From Niabella sp. (GTDB lineage Bacteria; Bacteroidota; Bacteroidia; Chitinophagales; Chitinophagaceae): a stretch of 64,000 bases of DNA. The stretch covers positions 1-64,000 of the forward strand of contig JAGIAT010000004.1 in assembly GCA_017744715.1 (NCBI GenBank). Direction: 5' to 3'. Positions within the stretch are counted from its first letter, which is position 1, and every line of letters starts with the position of its first letter. The position numbers and the translations under genes were made by a program. Positions 1-8,080 of this stretch are shown piece after piece. Below the pieces are notes generated by a model. That model ran no database searches, had not been told where the DNA came from, and saw only the letters and a list, made by a program, of their open reading frames with translations.

Positions 1-539
1 TTTGTCAACCTATTTTAGGCATGCACAGGTTGGATCCGTTCCTTGCTTGGTGTACCTGCCAGTTCATCGATCCCGGACGCATCAACCGGCTGTTTACTAT
101 TGCCCTTGCTTGGGAGACATATAGACCGGGGGACTATTGATTTTTTTAAACAGACAAACTGATTCACACTTACGGATACTGAGAACCGAACGCTAAACGT
201 ATATTTTACGTTTAAAAATCAACACCCGCCTGCCGGGAAAATACTGAAAACGGATAACTGAAAACTGATGACTGAAAACTGATCGCGGTTCAACGTTTAA
301 TGTTCAACGCTCCAGGTAGATTGTTTTAACACTCCATGATTCATGCCAGCTCCCCGATCCCGGATGTCACTGTCTGAAATCTGATGTCCGAAATCTGAAA
401 ACTGAAAACTGATAACTGATGACTAATAACTAAAAACCGAAAGCGCCTAGCTGAACAGGATTGCCGGCAGCTCCTTTTTATTTCGCCGGAAATTGTGTAA
501 ATTACAATCAGATCGCATCATGAATAAAACGTTTTTTTT
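1..539. other. Intergenic region with heptamer arrays, no gene seen
   Basis: I see no convincing coding region here; the window edge may cut off an upstream gene. The only structure is low-complexity heptamer repeat DNA in two blocks, at 244-285 and 374-443, listed separately. The last 100 bases, before the start at 540, are AT-rich and probably hold the promoter of the first gene, but no clean TAnnTTTG box is visible. Confidence 0.5.
244..443 (+). repeat. Heptamer tandem arrays, consensus CTGAAAA
   Basis: From 374 to 443 ten successive 7-base units run without a break. Nearly all begin with CT (two begin with CC), followed by G or A and then A; CTGAAAA is the commonest. A second block at 244-285 holds six units of the same kind. 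The same family occurs in reverse orientation at 9843-9902 and 62633-62819. All are intergenic. Short tandem heptamers are known from some cyanobacterial genomes; I do not know a described function in Bacteroidota. Confidence 0.8.
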
Positions 540-1061
540 ATGAAAACAATACATCATTCATTGCTGATCTTATTATCGGCAATTGTTATACTTACCGCCT
601 GCTCCGGTCAAAAACAGGCCACCGGCCTATCCACCGCAGTAACGGACGCTGTTACCGCTCGTAATTATACATTTGTTGCCACCAGTGTTTTCCCCACGGA
701 AGACAGCCGGTTCAATCCCCGGGTATTGCTGCCCAATGCCAGTAATCTTTACCAGCTTACTTCCCGCTATGATGTAAGGGTAACGCCCGATTCGGTGATT
801 GCCTACCTGCCTTTTTTTGGCCGGTCGTATACAGCACCGATGGACCCGACCAAGGGTGGAATCAAATTCACCTCCACCAAGTTCGATTATAAAAAAACAC
901 AGCGGAAAAACAATTATGAAATAGAGATCACCCCTAAGGATAGCCGGGAAGTACAGTCGCTCTACCTTACCATTGCCCCTTCCGGGTTTGCGTCTCTGCG
1001 CGTGCTCAGCGTAAATAAAACCCCCATTTCCTTCAATGGCAATGTAGAGGCCAACCCGTAA
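540..1061 (+). CDS. DUF4251 family lipoprotein
   Basis: This 173-residue protein starts with a lipoprotein signal peptide (hydrophobic residues 7-19, lipobox LTAC with Cys21), so it should be an outer- or inner-membrane lipoprotein facing the periplasm. The remainder matches my memory of the DUF4251 family of Bacteroidota: an RNYTF start, an LYQLTSRYDVRVTPDSV strand pair, a YLPFFGRSY segment, and a C-terminal beta strand with LTIAPSGFASLRV. No catalytic residues are evident and the role of the family is unknown. The gene stands alone, about 290 bases before the next one. The ATG at 540 follows an AT-rich stretch and gives an intact signal peptide, so the start is well supported. Confidence 0.8.
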   Translation: MKTIHHSLLILLSAIVILTACSGQKQATGLSTAVTDAVTARNYTFVATSVFPTEDSRFNPRVLLPNASNLYQLTSRYDVRVTPDSVIAYLPFFGRSYTAPMDPTKGGIKFTSTKFDYKKTQRKNNYEIEITPKDSREVQSLYLTIAPSGFASLRVLSVNKTPISFNGNVEANP

Positions 1062-1341
1062 ATAAGCCGGCTGTTTCGCCCCCTGATCGGGCCGCATAAG
1101 CCGCAACGCCTATCCGCGCGGTCTGCAGGAAATGATCTGCGAATGCTTCCGGTCTGTATCTGTATACTTCATAGTAAAGTGCCGCCAGCACCTATCCACG
1201 CGATCGGTGGCAATAGTCTTTCAGATGATGCGGATCAATAAAACGAAGATCGGGCATATGGTGCTGTGCGCACCTTCAGGGGAAATAAAAAACTATAAAA
1301 ATTCCTGCGCTTCAGTGTTTCCGTAGCAAAACAAAAATCAT

Positions 1342-1349
1342 TATTTTCG
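1342..1349 (+). promoter_or_regulatory. -7 box TATTTTCG five bases before a start codon
   Basis: TATTTTCG differs by one base from the Bacteroidota -7 consensus TAnnTTTG. The ATG at 1355 begins five bases after it, so transcription would start at or next to the start codon. No clear -33 TTTG was found. Confidence 0.4.
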
Positions 1350-1354
1350 GGATC

Positions 1355-2284
1355 ATGATGACCGTGACCCTGAAAATAAAGACTATCAAAAGCATTGTTT
1401 TTATTGTGCTACTGGTTTTCTCCGTACTCCCGGTCCGGGCCATAATGATGCCGCCGGCCGACAGTGCCCGGAAAAGCAGCCCGGAACAGGCGCTGCAATA
1501 CCTGAACAGTATCCGGAACCTGCGGCCAAGTAAATGGTGGCCCAATGTGCCTCCAGACCAGCTGCTCAACAATCTTAAGACGTTTACCATTAAACCGCTT
1601 GCCTTTTATGAAGGCAAAACCACCAATTTTTGCGCGTATTCGGCACTTACCTATATACCGCTTACCTACGATCCGTTGGGCTTTGCCCGGTTTATGATCG
1701 AGTTGTATAAGAACGGGCAGGCCAACTTTGGAAAGAACCAGCTAAAGCCCAGCAAACCCGTGCGCATGGAAGCAGGATTGCTGCGCTATAAAGGCTCCCT
1801 GGATATCAATCCTGCCGGGCAAATGTGGTTTCTTACCCTGGCGGACCATTACAAAGGCTACCTTAATTTTTTTAACCGGCGTTTTCAAAAAGGCGATGAA
1901 AATACGTTTTGGGCCTCCACCAATTTTGCAAAGTTTAACCGGATGCTCCGGCGCCTGTTCAACGGAACCGTAAAAGCCCGTGGGGCCGATCTGTTCCGCC
2001 CTAAAATCAACAACCTGCCCGAATACCTCGAAGCGCATATGCAGAAGGGGCTGGTATTCCTTTACCTCAACAACAAAAAGCTTTACCGGAAATCGCACAA
2101 ACAATCGCTCATCAGCACCCCTACCCACTATGTATTGCTCACCAATATACAACAGCTTCCGGATGGCAATATCGAATTTGAATACTGGGATTATGGTGCA
2201 AGAACGGTACAGCAATTATCGCCACAATTTTTAAAAAACATCATCTATGGGGTCAGCGTCTGGACCCAGCGGGTTTCAAAATGA
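1355..2284 (+). CDS. Secreted protein with possible papain-like catalytic triad
   Basis: I do not recognise this 309-residue protein as a named family. It has an N-terminal signal segment (hydrophobic about residues 10-26, then VRA) and would be exported. Three features suggest a papain-like fold: Cys93 in NFCAYSAL at the start of a helix-like segment, His258 in THYVLLTNI, and Asp279 in YWDYG, in the order and strand context (His strand, turn, acidic-residue strand) usual for cysteine peptidases or related transferases. This is inference from spacing only. The stop overlaps the next start (ATGA at 2281), so it is translationally coupled to a lipoprotein gene, which suggests the two products work together. 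Two adjacent ATG codons (1355, 1358) are possible starts. Confidence 0.55.
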   Translation: MMTVTLKIKTIKSIVFIVLLVFSVLPVRAIMMPPADSARKSSPEQALQYLNSIRNLRPSKWWPNVPPDQLLNNLKTFTIKPLAFYEGKTTNFCAYSALTYIPLTYDPLGFARFMIELYKNGQANFGKNQLKPSKPVRMEAGLLRYKGSLDINPAGQMWFLTLADHYKGYLNFFNRRFQKGDENTFWASTNFAKFNRMLRRLFNGTVKARGADLFRPKINNLPEYLEAHMQKGLVFLYLNNKKLYRKSHKQSLISTPTHYVLLTNIQQLPDGNIEFEYWDYGARTVQQLSPQFLKNIIYGVSVWTQRVSK

Positions 2285-2889
2285 AGAAGAACAGTTATAT
2301 ATTAACCGGCATGTGCGGGCTGCTCAGCATACTGGCGTCCTGCTCCTACCCCAAAAATTTCACAACGGATTTTTATGCCCGGAACGAACCCCGGCTGGAA
2401 GCCATTAAGGATGATTTTAGCCGGTTATACGCCCAGCATTCCTTTTCTATTCTCTTTGAAGAAAAAACCTTCACGAATATCTCTTTTGAATTCAATGAAG
2501 ACAGCGTTAAATACATCTATCATTTCAACATCAACGAACCGGCGTTCACCGATAGCCTCAAAGCACATCGTTACAATGCAGCGGCCGTAAAAAAACTGGT
2601 AGATGATATGCGTGCCATCCAATGTACATGGATCGCGAATGTAGATTATTATGAAGGCTTCCAGGCCAGAAAGCTGGTACAGATGTCGGTACGGAATAAA
2701 GCGCTTAACAACAAACTGAAAGGAGAAAGTTATTGTATCCTGGTGTTTTTTGAAACACCCCAACCTTTTAACAATAAAGGTATTTTCCTGGACCGCTCCG
2801 ACCGGAAACGACGCCGGCAAATCAATGGAAACCTGCTGAAAAGGGTCAACGACAAAGTGGGTTATGCCATTAATAAACAGTACCGTTAA
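2281..2889 (+). CDS. Lipoprotein coupled to the preceding secreted protein
   Basis: A 202-residue protein with a type II signal peptide: basic start, hydrophobic residues 6-19, lipobox LASC with Cys21. The mature part has alternating polar and hydrophobic strands (FSILFEEKTFTNISFEF, VKYIYHFNI) and a basic C-terminus (RKRRRQ). I recognise no family. Its start codon lies inside the stop region of the gene before it (ATGA), so both are made from one mRNA in near-equal amounts. A membrane-anchored partner, substrate or inhibitor of the putative papain-like protein is possible, but nothing in the sequence proves it. Confidence 0.6.
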   Translation: MKKNSYILTGMCGLLSILASCSYPKNFTTDFYARNEPRLEAIKDDFSRLYAQHSFSILFEEKTFTNISFEFNEDSVKYIYHFNINEPAFTDSLKAHRYNAAAVKKLVDDMRAIQCTWIANVDYYEGFQARKLVQMSVRNKALNNKLKGESYCILVFFETPQPFNNKGIFLDRSDRKRRRQINGNLLKRVNDKVGYAINKQYR

Positions 2890-2955
2890 GTGTTAAATAT
2901 ACACACTTGTTAGTAATTCTTGACCTGGATTAAGTACCATTCGGGCTTCAATCGT

Positions 2956-2963
2956 TATTTTTG
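2956..2963 (+). promoter_or_regulatory. -7 box TATTTTTG four bases before a start codon
   Basis: A perfect TAnnTTTG element. The in-frame ATG at 2968 follows after four bases and another ATG lies at 2974. By the spacing at the tRNA-Ser gene in this window, transcription would begin at the first ATG, giving a leaderless mRNA. A matching -33 box is not clear. Confidence 0.5.
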
Positions 2964-2967
2964 CAGG

Positions 2968-3819
2968 ATGTTGATGGAAAAAGAATGTGTTCGTTTTGCG
3001 ATCCTCGACTTGAATGCGGGGCTTCCCAACCAGGGCATGCGCTGCATCAGAGAGATTGTAGAAAGGTGGGCAAACGAAAAACAGATTGACCTGATTTATG
3101 ATGTATTTGATGTACGGGTGAAGAACGAATTACCGGATCTGTCGTACGATATTTATATTTCAAGCGGTGGTCCGGGAGATCCGCTGAGCACCCGTTTTGA
3201 TGACTGGGATATTAACTGGAATAAATGGCTGAAAGAAACATTGCGGTGGAATGAAAACCCCGGCAATGAACAAAAAAAATATGTTTTTTTTATCTGCCAT
3301 TCTTTTCAGCTGGCCAGCAGGTATTTTAATGCCGGGCTGATCTGCAAACGCAAGTCTACTTCGTTTGGTGTGTTTCCCATGCATATGTTACCGGAAGCGA
3401 ATGCGAACCCGGTATTTGAAAACTTAGGCGATCCGTTTTATGCAGTGGACAGCCGGGATTTTCAGCTGATACAACCCAATTTTGATATCTTAAATGAAAT
3501 GGGGGCTTATATCACCTGCATTGAAAAGGAACGCCCGCATGTGCCTTATGAACGAGCCGTGATGGGCATTTCATTTAACCCGTATATGTTTGGCACCCAG
3601 TTTCATCCGGAAGCAGATGCCGCGGGCATGCTGAAACATTTTCAATCGGAAGACAAACGTAAAATGGTCATCGAAAATCACGGAGCGCAAAAGCTATCCA
3701 GTATGATCGACCAGTTAAAGGATCCTGATAAGATCATGTGGACCAACAGGCATTTAATTCCCAATTTTTTAAATGAGGCCTACAGCCATATTGTATCTGT
3801 AAGCCTTGTGGCCTCTTAG
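2968..3819 (+). CDS. Class I glutamine amidotransferase (GMP synthase-like domain alone)
   Basis: This 283-residue protein resembles stand-alone class I glutamine amidotransferases. The likely nucleophile is the Cys in FFICHSFQ, where the usual GxCxGxQ elbow has lost both glycines; the His-x-Glu pair is in GTQFHPEAD. An oxyanion-strand motif SSGGPGDP lies about 40 residues before the Cys. The domain ends near residue 215 and a further 65 residues follow that I cannot assign. No synthetase partner is nearby, so the ammonia acceptor is unknown. I chose ATG 2968 because a -7 box lies at 2956-2963, which would place any upstream in-frame start before the transcript begins; ATG 2974 is equally possible. 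Confidence 0.7.
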   Translation: MLMEKECVRFAILDLNAGLPNQGMRCIREIVERWANEKQIDLIYDVFDVRVKNELPDLSYDIYISSGGPGDPLSTRFDDWDINWNKWLKETLRWNENPGNEQKKYVFFICHSFQLASRYFNAGLICKRKSTSFGVFPMHMLPEANANPVFENLGDPFYAVDSRDFQLIQPNFDILNEMGAYITCIEKERPHVPYERAVMGISFNPYMFGTQFHPEADAAGMLKHFQSEDKRKMVIENHGAQKLSSMIDQLKDPDKIMWTNRHLIPNFLNEAYSHIVSVSLVAS

Positions 3820-4200
3820 GTTTTATGATCACCTTGCAGTTTAAATGTTACCGCAGGGGACGCGAGGGTTTACGCAAAGTTTGCAAAGATTTTTTGTGAT
3901 TACCTACCTGTTTTTTATAGCGCTCCTTGCGGATCCTTTGCGTATTCCTTGCGGTTAAAAAAATCCACCGCAGAGAAAAGAGCACGCAGTGTTTACGCTG
4001 GGTTTTTATAATTTCAATCCCCATCCCCTTTGCGCAACCTCCGCGCCACCACGCCTCCGCGGTTAAAAATCCACCGCAGAGAAAGGAGTACGCCGTGTTT
4101 ACGCTGGTTTTTTTATAATTTCAAATCCCCTTTACACAACCTCCGCGCCCCCGCGCCTTTGCGGTTAAAAATCATCGCGGTAAAAAAAATTTCCACAAAA
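3820..4200. repeat. CGC-rich intergenic tandem repeat, period 106
   Basis: There is no credible gene here. Two adjacent copies of about 106 bases (TCCACCGCAGAG begins at 3964 and again at 4070) each run from an ACCGCAGAG start to a GCGGTT end, with an AT-rich middle (TATAATTTCAA). A degenerate third copy precedes them at about 3850-3960. The ends are complementary (ACCGC and GCGGT), so each unit can form a stem. Related DNA occurs at 32377-32830 and 53281-53386. ORFs that read through the repeat are artefacts. Confidence 0.75.
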
Positions 4201-4218
4201 AAAGAGGCTGCCTCTTTT
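4197..4218 (-). terminator. Rho-independent terminator of the Gfo/Idh pair
   Basis: Read leftwards, AAAAGAGG, a CAG loop and CCTCTTTT are followed by further Ts. It lies 34 bases after the stop codon at 4252 and closes the two-gene transcript. Confidence 0.8.
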
Positions 4219-4251
4219 GGAGACAACCTCTTATATGTTTTTTGATTGTGC

Positions 4252-5697
4252 TTAGAACTTTAATTCAGGCCATCCTTCACGGTATGTACGTTTTACATAC
4301 TGGTTGGCCGGTTCAAAATTGGTCACTTTCATATTGGCGCCATCCCATTGCAGGGTGATACCTCTTCCGGGGAATTTGCCTTTTGCATCTTTGTAATTAA
4401 AGCTGCGGATGGCCAGGTTCCCCATCAGGATGCTTTCGGTAAGCGGCACGGCATAACCGATAAACGGAGAATCTACCATTTTGCTTCCTTTTTCATATCC
4501 TGCAATACAGGCGTCTACCCACTGTTTGTAGTGTCCTTCGGCGCCGCCGGGAATACGTGCATATTTTTTAGCAACTTTCAATCCGTTCATTTTGGAAACC
4601 GGCAACAGGGTTGGATCCTGCCCATACACACCACACATCATCTTACCCTTGGTTCCAACAAACAAGGCACCATTGCCTACATCGCCTTTCCCGCCCATAA
4701 TATCGTTGGGGCCCAGTTCGTCCGGGCGCTCCGGCTGAATCCCTCCGTCCATCCAGTGGATCTTCACCGGCTTTCCGTTCTTGCCTTTGTATTTAAAATG
4801 AATGGAAGAAGAAACGGGCGGACTATCCGGCGCATATACCTGGTTCCAGTTTTGGGCATAGGGCGTAGATAAACTACAGGTTACTTCCTCGGGGAAGCCC
4901 AATCCCAGCACTTTGAATACGGGGCCTACAATGTGACAGGCCATATCACCCAGCGCACCGGTACCGTAATCCCACCAGCCACGCCAGTTAAACGGCACTA
5001 CATTGCCCTCGTATTCCCGGTAAGGAGCGGTACCCAGCCAAAGGTCCCAATTAAGGCCTTCGGGAACGGGCGGCTTTTCCTGCGGCCATACGATGCCCTG
5101 CGGCCATACCGGGCGGTTTGTCCAGCAATACACCGACTCTACTTCGCCGATGAGGCCGGCCTCATACCACTCGCGCAGATCCCGTACCCCGTCGTTTGAA
5201 GAACCCTGGTCGCCCATTTGGGTAACCACCTTGTAACGTTTTGCGGCATCACCCAACATGCGCGATTCCCAGATATCATGCGTTAGCGGCTTTTGCACGT
5301 ATACATGCTTATTCAGCTGCATGGCATGAAATGCCACGATGGCATGGGTATGATCCGGCGTACTTACGCTTACCGCGTCGAAGTGTTTGCTTTCCTTGTC
5401 CAGCAGCTCTCGCCAGTCGCTGTAATATTTTGCATTCGGGAACCGTTTACGGCTGCCTGCGGCCTGGCGGTCATCTACATCGCACAGAAACCCGATCTCG
5501 GCATTGCCGCTTTTGTAAAAACTGTTGATATCACCCGCACCTTTTCCGCCAACACCCACACCGGCCACCACCAGTTTATCACTGGGAGCTACATAACCTC
5601 TTCCCAATACATGCCTTGGCACAATAAAAAAGGCACTGCCCGCAAGCGCAGTATTCCGTATGAATTTTCTCCGTGAGTTATCTTTTTTTTGGTCCAT
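4252..5697 (-). CDS. Tat-exported Gfo/Idh/MocA family oxidoreductase
   Basis: A 481-residue NAD(P)-binding oxidoreductase of the Gfo/Idh/MocA family, related to enzymes acting on sugars and inositols. The N-terminus carries a twin-arginine signal (SRRKFIRN, then a hydrophobic stretch ending ALGRG-like), so the folded protein with its cofactor would be sent to the periplasm. The nucleotide-binding strand VVAGVGVGGKG follows at about residues 43-53, and the conserved Lys is in the VQKPLTHD motif. The C-terminal half is the usual substrate domain (WRGWWDYGTGALGDMACH). It lies 40 bases downstream of a paralogue with the same leader and domain order and is followed by a strong terminator. Substrate unknown. 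Confidence 0.85.
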   Translation of the reverse strand: MDQKKDNSRRKFIRNTALAGSAFFIVPRHVLGRGYVAPSDKLVVAGVGVGGKGAGDINSFYKSGNAEIGFLCDVDDRQAAGSRKRFPNAKYYSDWRELLDKESKHFDAVSVSTPDHTHAIVAFHAMQLNKHVYVQKPLTHDIWESRMLGDAAKRYKVVTQMGDQGSSNDGVRDLREWYEAGLIGEVESVYCWTNRPVWPQGIVWPQEKPPVPEGLNWDLWLGTAPYREYEGNVVPFNWRGWWDYGTGALGDMACHIVGPVFKVLGLGFPEEVTCSLSTPYAQNWNQVYAPDSPPVSSSIHFKYKGKNGKPVKIHWMDGGIQPERPDELGPNDIMGGKGDVGNGALFVGTKGKMMCGVYGQDPTLLPVSKMNGLKVAKKYARIPGGAEGHYKQWVDACIAGYEKGSKMVDSPFIGYAVPLTESILMGNLAIRSFNYKDAKGKFPGRGITLQWDGANMKVTNFEPANQYVKRTYREGWPELKF

Positions 5698-5737
5698 AAT
5701 CGCGTTAAAAATAGTTTGAACAGAAATTAAAATACCG

Positions 5738-7183
5738 TTAGAGGTTCAGACTCCACCCTTCGCGGTAGGTTCTTTTTACGAATTGGTTGGCTTCATCAAA
5801 ATTGGTAATCTTCATATTCTTTGCATCCCACAACAGTTTCTTACGACCGGTGAATTTGCTTTTGCCCCAACCGGATACGCTGGGATCCATATACAGCGCA
5901 CTGCGGATGGCCAGGTTCCCCATCAGGATGCTTTCGGTAAACGGACCGGCATATTCAAACGGAGAACTGGTTTCGCCCTTACCATAACCGGCGATACAGG
6001 CGTTTACCCATTGCAGGTAGTGCCCGTCCGTTCCACCCGGTACCCGGGGAATGGTTTGTTTTACCGCCTTTGCACTTTCGTTCTTTGACAAGGGCAACAG
6101 TCTTGGATTGGCACCATAACAATCGGCCAGCAGTTTCCCTTTGGTGCCGATAAACAGCACACCGCCATCCCAGTTACCAAAAGATTCTTCCGGCTGCAGT
6201 TCATCCGGGCGTTTGGGTAATAACCCGCCATCATACCAGGAAACTTTCAGCGTTCCTTTACCATCCTTCCGGGGATATTCGAGATGGATGATCGATGCTA
6301 CCGGGCAGCTGGCGTTGTTATTGGCTTCCTGGTTCATGCCCGTCCACTGGTTGGCAATGCTGCACTCGGCAGATGTCGGGTAATCGATGGGAAGGATCCG
6401 GTAAATGGGGTCCATAATATGGCAGGCCATATCGCCCAGGGCACCGGTACCATACGCCCAGAATCCCCTCCAGTTAAACGGCACATAGGCCGGGTTATAG
6501 TCGTCCTTGGGAGCGGTTCCCAGCCAAAGATCCCAATCCAGTTCACTGGGTATTGAGTGATCTCCGGAAGGCTTGGGTACGCCCTGCGGCCAGATGGGCC
6601 GGTTGGTCCATGCCTGTGCTTCCACGATATCCCCGATCAAACCCGCGTTATACAATTCCTTCATTCTTCTTACTCCATCGCCGGAACCGCCCTGGTTGCC
6701 CATTTGGGTAACTACCTTGTATTTCTTGGCTGCCTGCGCCAGGATCCGCGCTTCATAAATATCGTGGGTTAACGGTTTTTGTGTATATACATGTTTGCCC
6801 AGTTGCATCGCTGCCAGTGTGGCCACGGCATGCGTATGATCTGGTGTACTGATGCTGCAGGCATCGATATTCTTGGCCTCCTTTTGCAGCATCTCCCGGA
6901 AATCTTTGTAATAGTTGGCTTTGGGAAAATTCTTCCTCGACTTTACCGCCTGGCGGTCGTCCACGTCGCAAAGCGCCACGATGTTTACATTCGGGCTTTT
7001 TGCAAAAGACGCCAGATCACTTTCACCTTTTCCTCCTGCACCAATTCCCGCGATGTTCAGTTTATCACTGGGAGCCACATGCCCCCGTCCCAGTACATGC
7101 CGGGGCACAATAAAAAAAGCACTACCCGCCAGCGCTGAGTTCCGGATAAATTTTCTTCTGGAATATTGATTTTTTGGTTTCAT
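5738..7183 (-). CDS. Tat-exported Gfo/Idh/MocA family oxidoreductase, paralogue
   Basis: Also 481 residues and clearly a duplicate of the downstream gene: the leader SRRKFIRNSALAG and the segment FFIVPRHVLGRG are nearly the same, then IAGIGAGGKG for the cofactor, TQKPLTHD for the conserved Lys, and WRGFWAYGTGALGDMACH in the substrate domain. Divergence is greatest in the substrate loops, so the two may act on different sugars or form a hetero-oligomer. It is the first gene of the leftward pair. No isomerase, transporter or regulator gene for a sugar pathway is next to it. Start ATG at 7183 fits the Tat signal. Confidence 0.85.
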   Translation of the reverse strand: MKPKNQYSRRKFIRNSALAGSAFFIVPRHVLGRGHVAPSDKLNIAGIGAGGKGESDLASFAKSPNVNIVALCDVDDRQAVKSRKNFPKANYYKDFREMLQKEAKNIDACSISTPDHTHAVATLAAMQLGKHVYTQKPLTHDIYEARILAQAAKKYKVVTQMGNQGGSGDGVRRMKELYNAGLIGDIVEAQAWTNRPIWPQGVPKPSGDHSIPSELDWDLWLGTAPKDDYNPAYVPFNWRGFWAYGTGALGDMACHIMDPIYRILPIDYPTSAECSIANQWTGMNQEANNNASCPVASIIHLEYPRKDGKGTLKVSWYDGGLLPKRPDELQPEESFGNWDGGVLFIGTKGKLLADCYGANPRLLPLSKNESAKAVKQTIPRVPGGTDGHYLQWVNACIAGYGKGETSSPFEYAGPFTESILMGNLAIRSALYMDPSVSGWGKSKFTGRKKLLWDAKNMKITNFDEANQFVKRTYREGWSLNL

Positions 7184-7289
7184 AATGGCGAAAAAATTTA
7201 AATTTAGTTTTTAAAAACGATCAAAGTAATGATTTTCATTTAAACGGAATATAAACAGTTGATAGTTTTTCCTGTTTTTTTGAAATTAT

Positions 7290-7919
7290 TCAATTCAGAG
7301 GGCGGTTTACCTTACTTTTTATTTCATCCTTAAAAGCAACGGATACCTTGTACTGCATCGGCGCGTAATACAGTTCCAGCACTTTCCGTATTTTTTCCTT
7401 GGACTGTTCTATATACATGGTGTAGGCTTCCATCTGTTTACGGGTATCGGTATACAGTTTTTTTTCAACGGTGCTGTATGCGGCATCGCCCGGGGTTACC
7501 AGCAATCCCCGCCGGGTCATGGCGTCTGCGCGGTCCAGCCGCAGTTCATAACTCAGCAACTGCGGAGTAGGCAGTACGATATATACCTGCTTATTCTTTT
7601 CTTCAATGGTAAGCTGCTGCGCGCCCAGGTCTACCCCGTACTTGGCCACATACGGAACGGTAATATTCAGGGTATGTTCCGTGAACAGCTTTCTGAATTC
7701 ATCGGTCAGGCTGCCATCATTGGCAATATTGGTGGTTTTGATACTGGCCGAGCCCTGTACTTCCAGCGATGACAACTCTGCCACCTCCTGTACAAAGGCC
7801 GCATTCAGTGCGATATGATCGACCGTTTTGGTACCGTTCTTTTTTCCCAGGAAATAGGCCAGCAATCCAATACCCACCACACAAAACAAGAGCACAACCG
7901 GTAAACAGCTTTTTTGCAT
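7290..7919 (-). CDS. DUF4230 domain membrane-anchored protein
   Basis: A 209-residue protein with one N-terminal transmembrane or signal-anchor segment (about residues 6-24) and a periplasmic DUF4230 domain. I base this on the pattern VAELSSLEVQGSASIK, then strands LNITVPYVAKYGVDL and VYIVLPTPQLLSYELRLD typical of that family. The C-terminal third is a charged helix (YIEQSKEKIRKVLELYYAP). The family's role is unknown. The gene stands alone on the minus strand, between two unrelated units, and ends about 100 bases upstream of the Gfo/Idh pair. Confidence 0.75.
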   Translation of the reverse strand: MQKSCLPVVLLFCVVGIGLLAYFLGKKNGTKTVDHIALNAAFVQEVAELSSLEVQGSASIKTTNIANDGSLTDEFRKLFTEHTLNITVPYVAKYGVDLGAQQLTIEEKNKQVYIVLPTPQLLSYELRLDRADAMTRRGLLVTPGDAAYSTVEKKLYTDTRKQMEAYTMYIEQSKEKIRKVLELYYAPMQYKVSVAFKDEIKSKVNRPLN

Positions 7920-8080
7920 AAGTACATCATTTGAGGGTTCTAATTCCTGTTAAAATTAGCCGAAAATCACCGAAAACCATGCCCCTGCATAGCACTTAAA
8001 AAATAGGATTCAGAATTATAAACATTTCATTGTATATTGGGTCTCCATTTTAAAAAAAAAATTAAACAGGCCATCTGAAT

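Noticed and set aside
244..443. Possible CRISPR array
   Set aside because: Units are 7 bases with no spacers, and no cas genes are in the window.
1132..1326. 64-codon ORF between two envelope genes
   Set aside because: No family resemblance, no signal or hydrophobic pattern, and no promoter or spacing that supports it; its composition looks like non-coding DNA.
3927..4245. Overlapping short ORFs rich in Arg and Pro
   Set aside because: They read through the tandem CGC-rich repeat and repeat the same peptide words; no gene.
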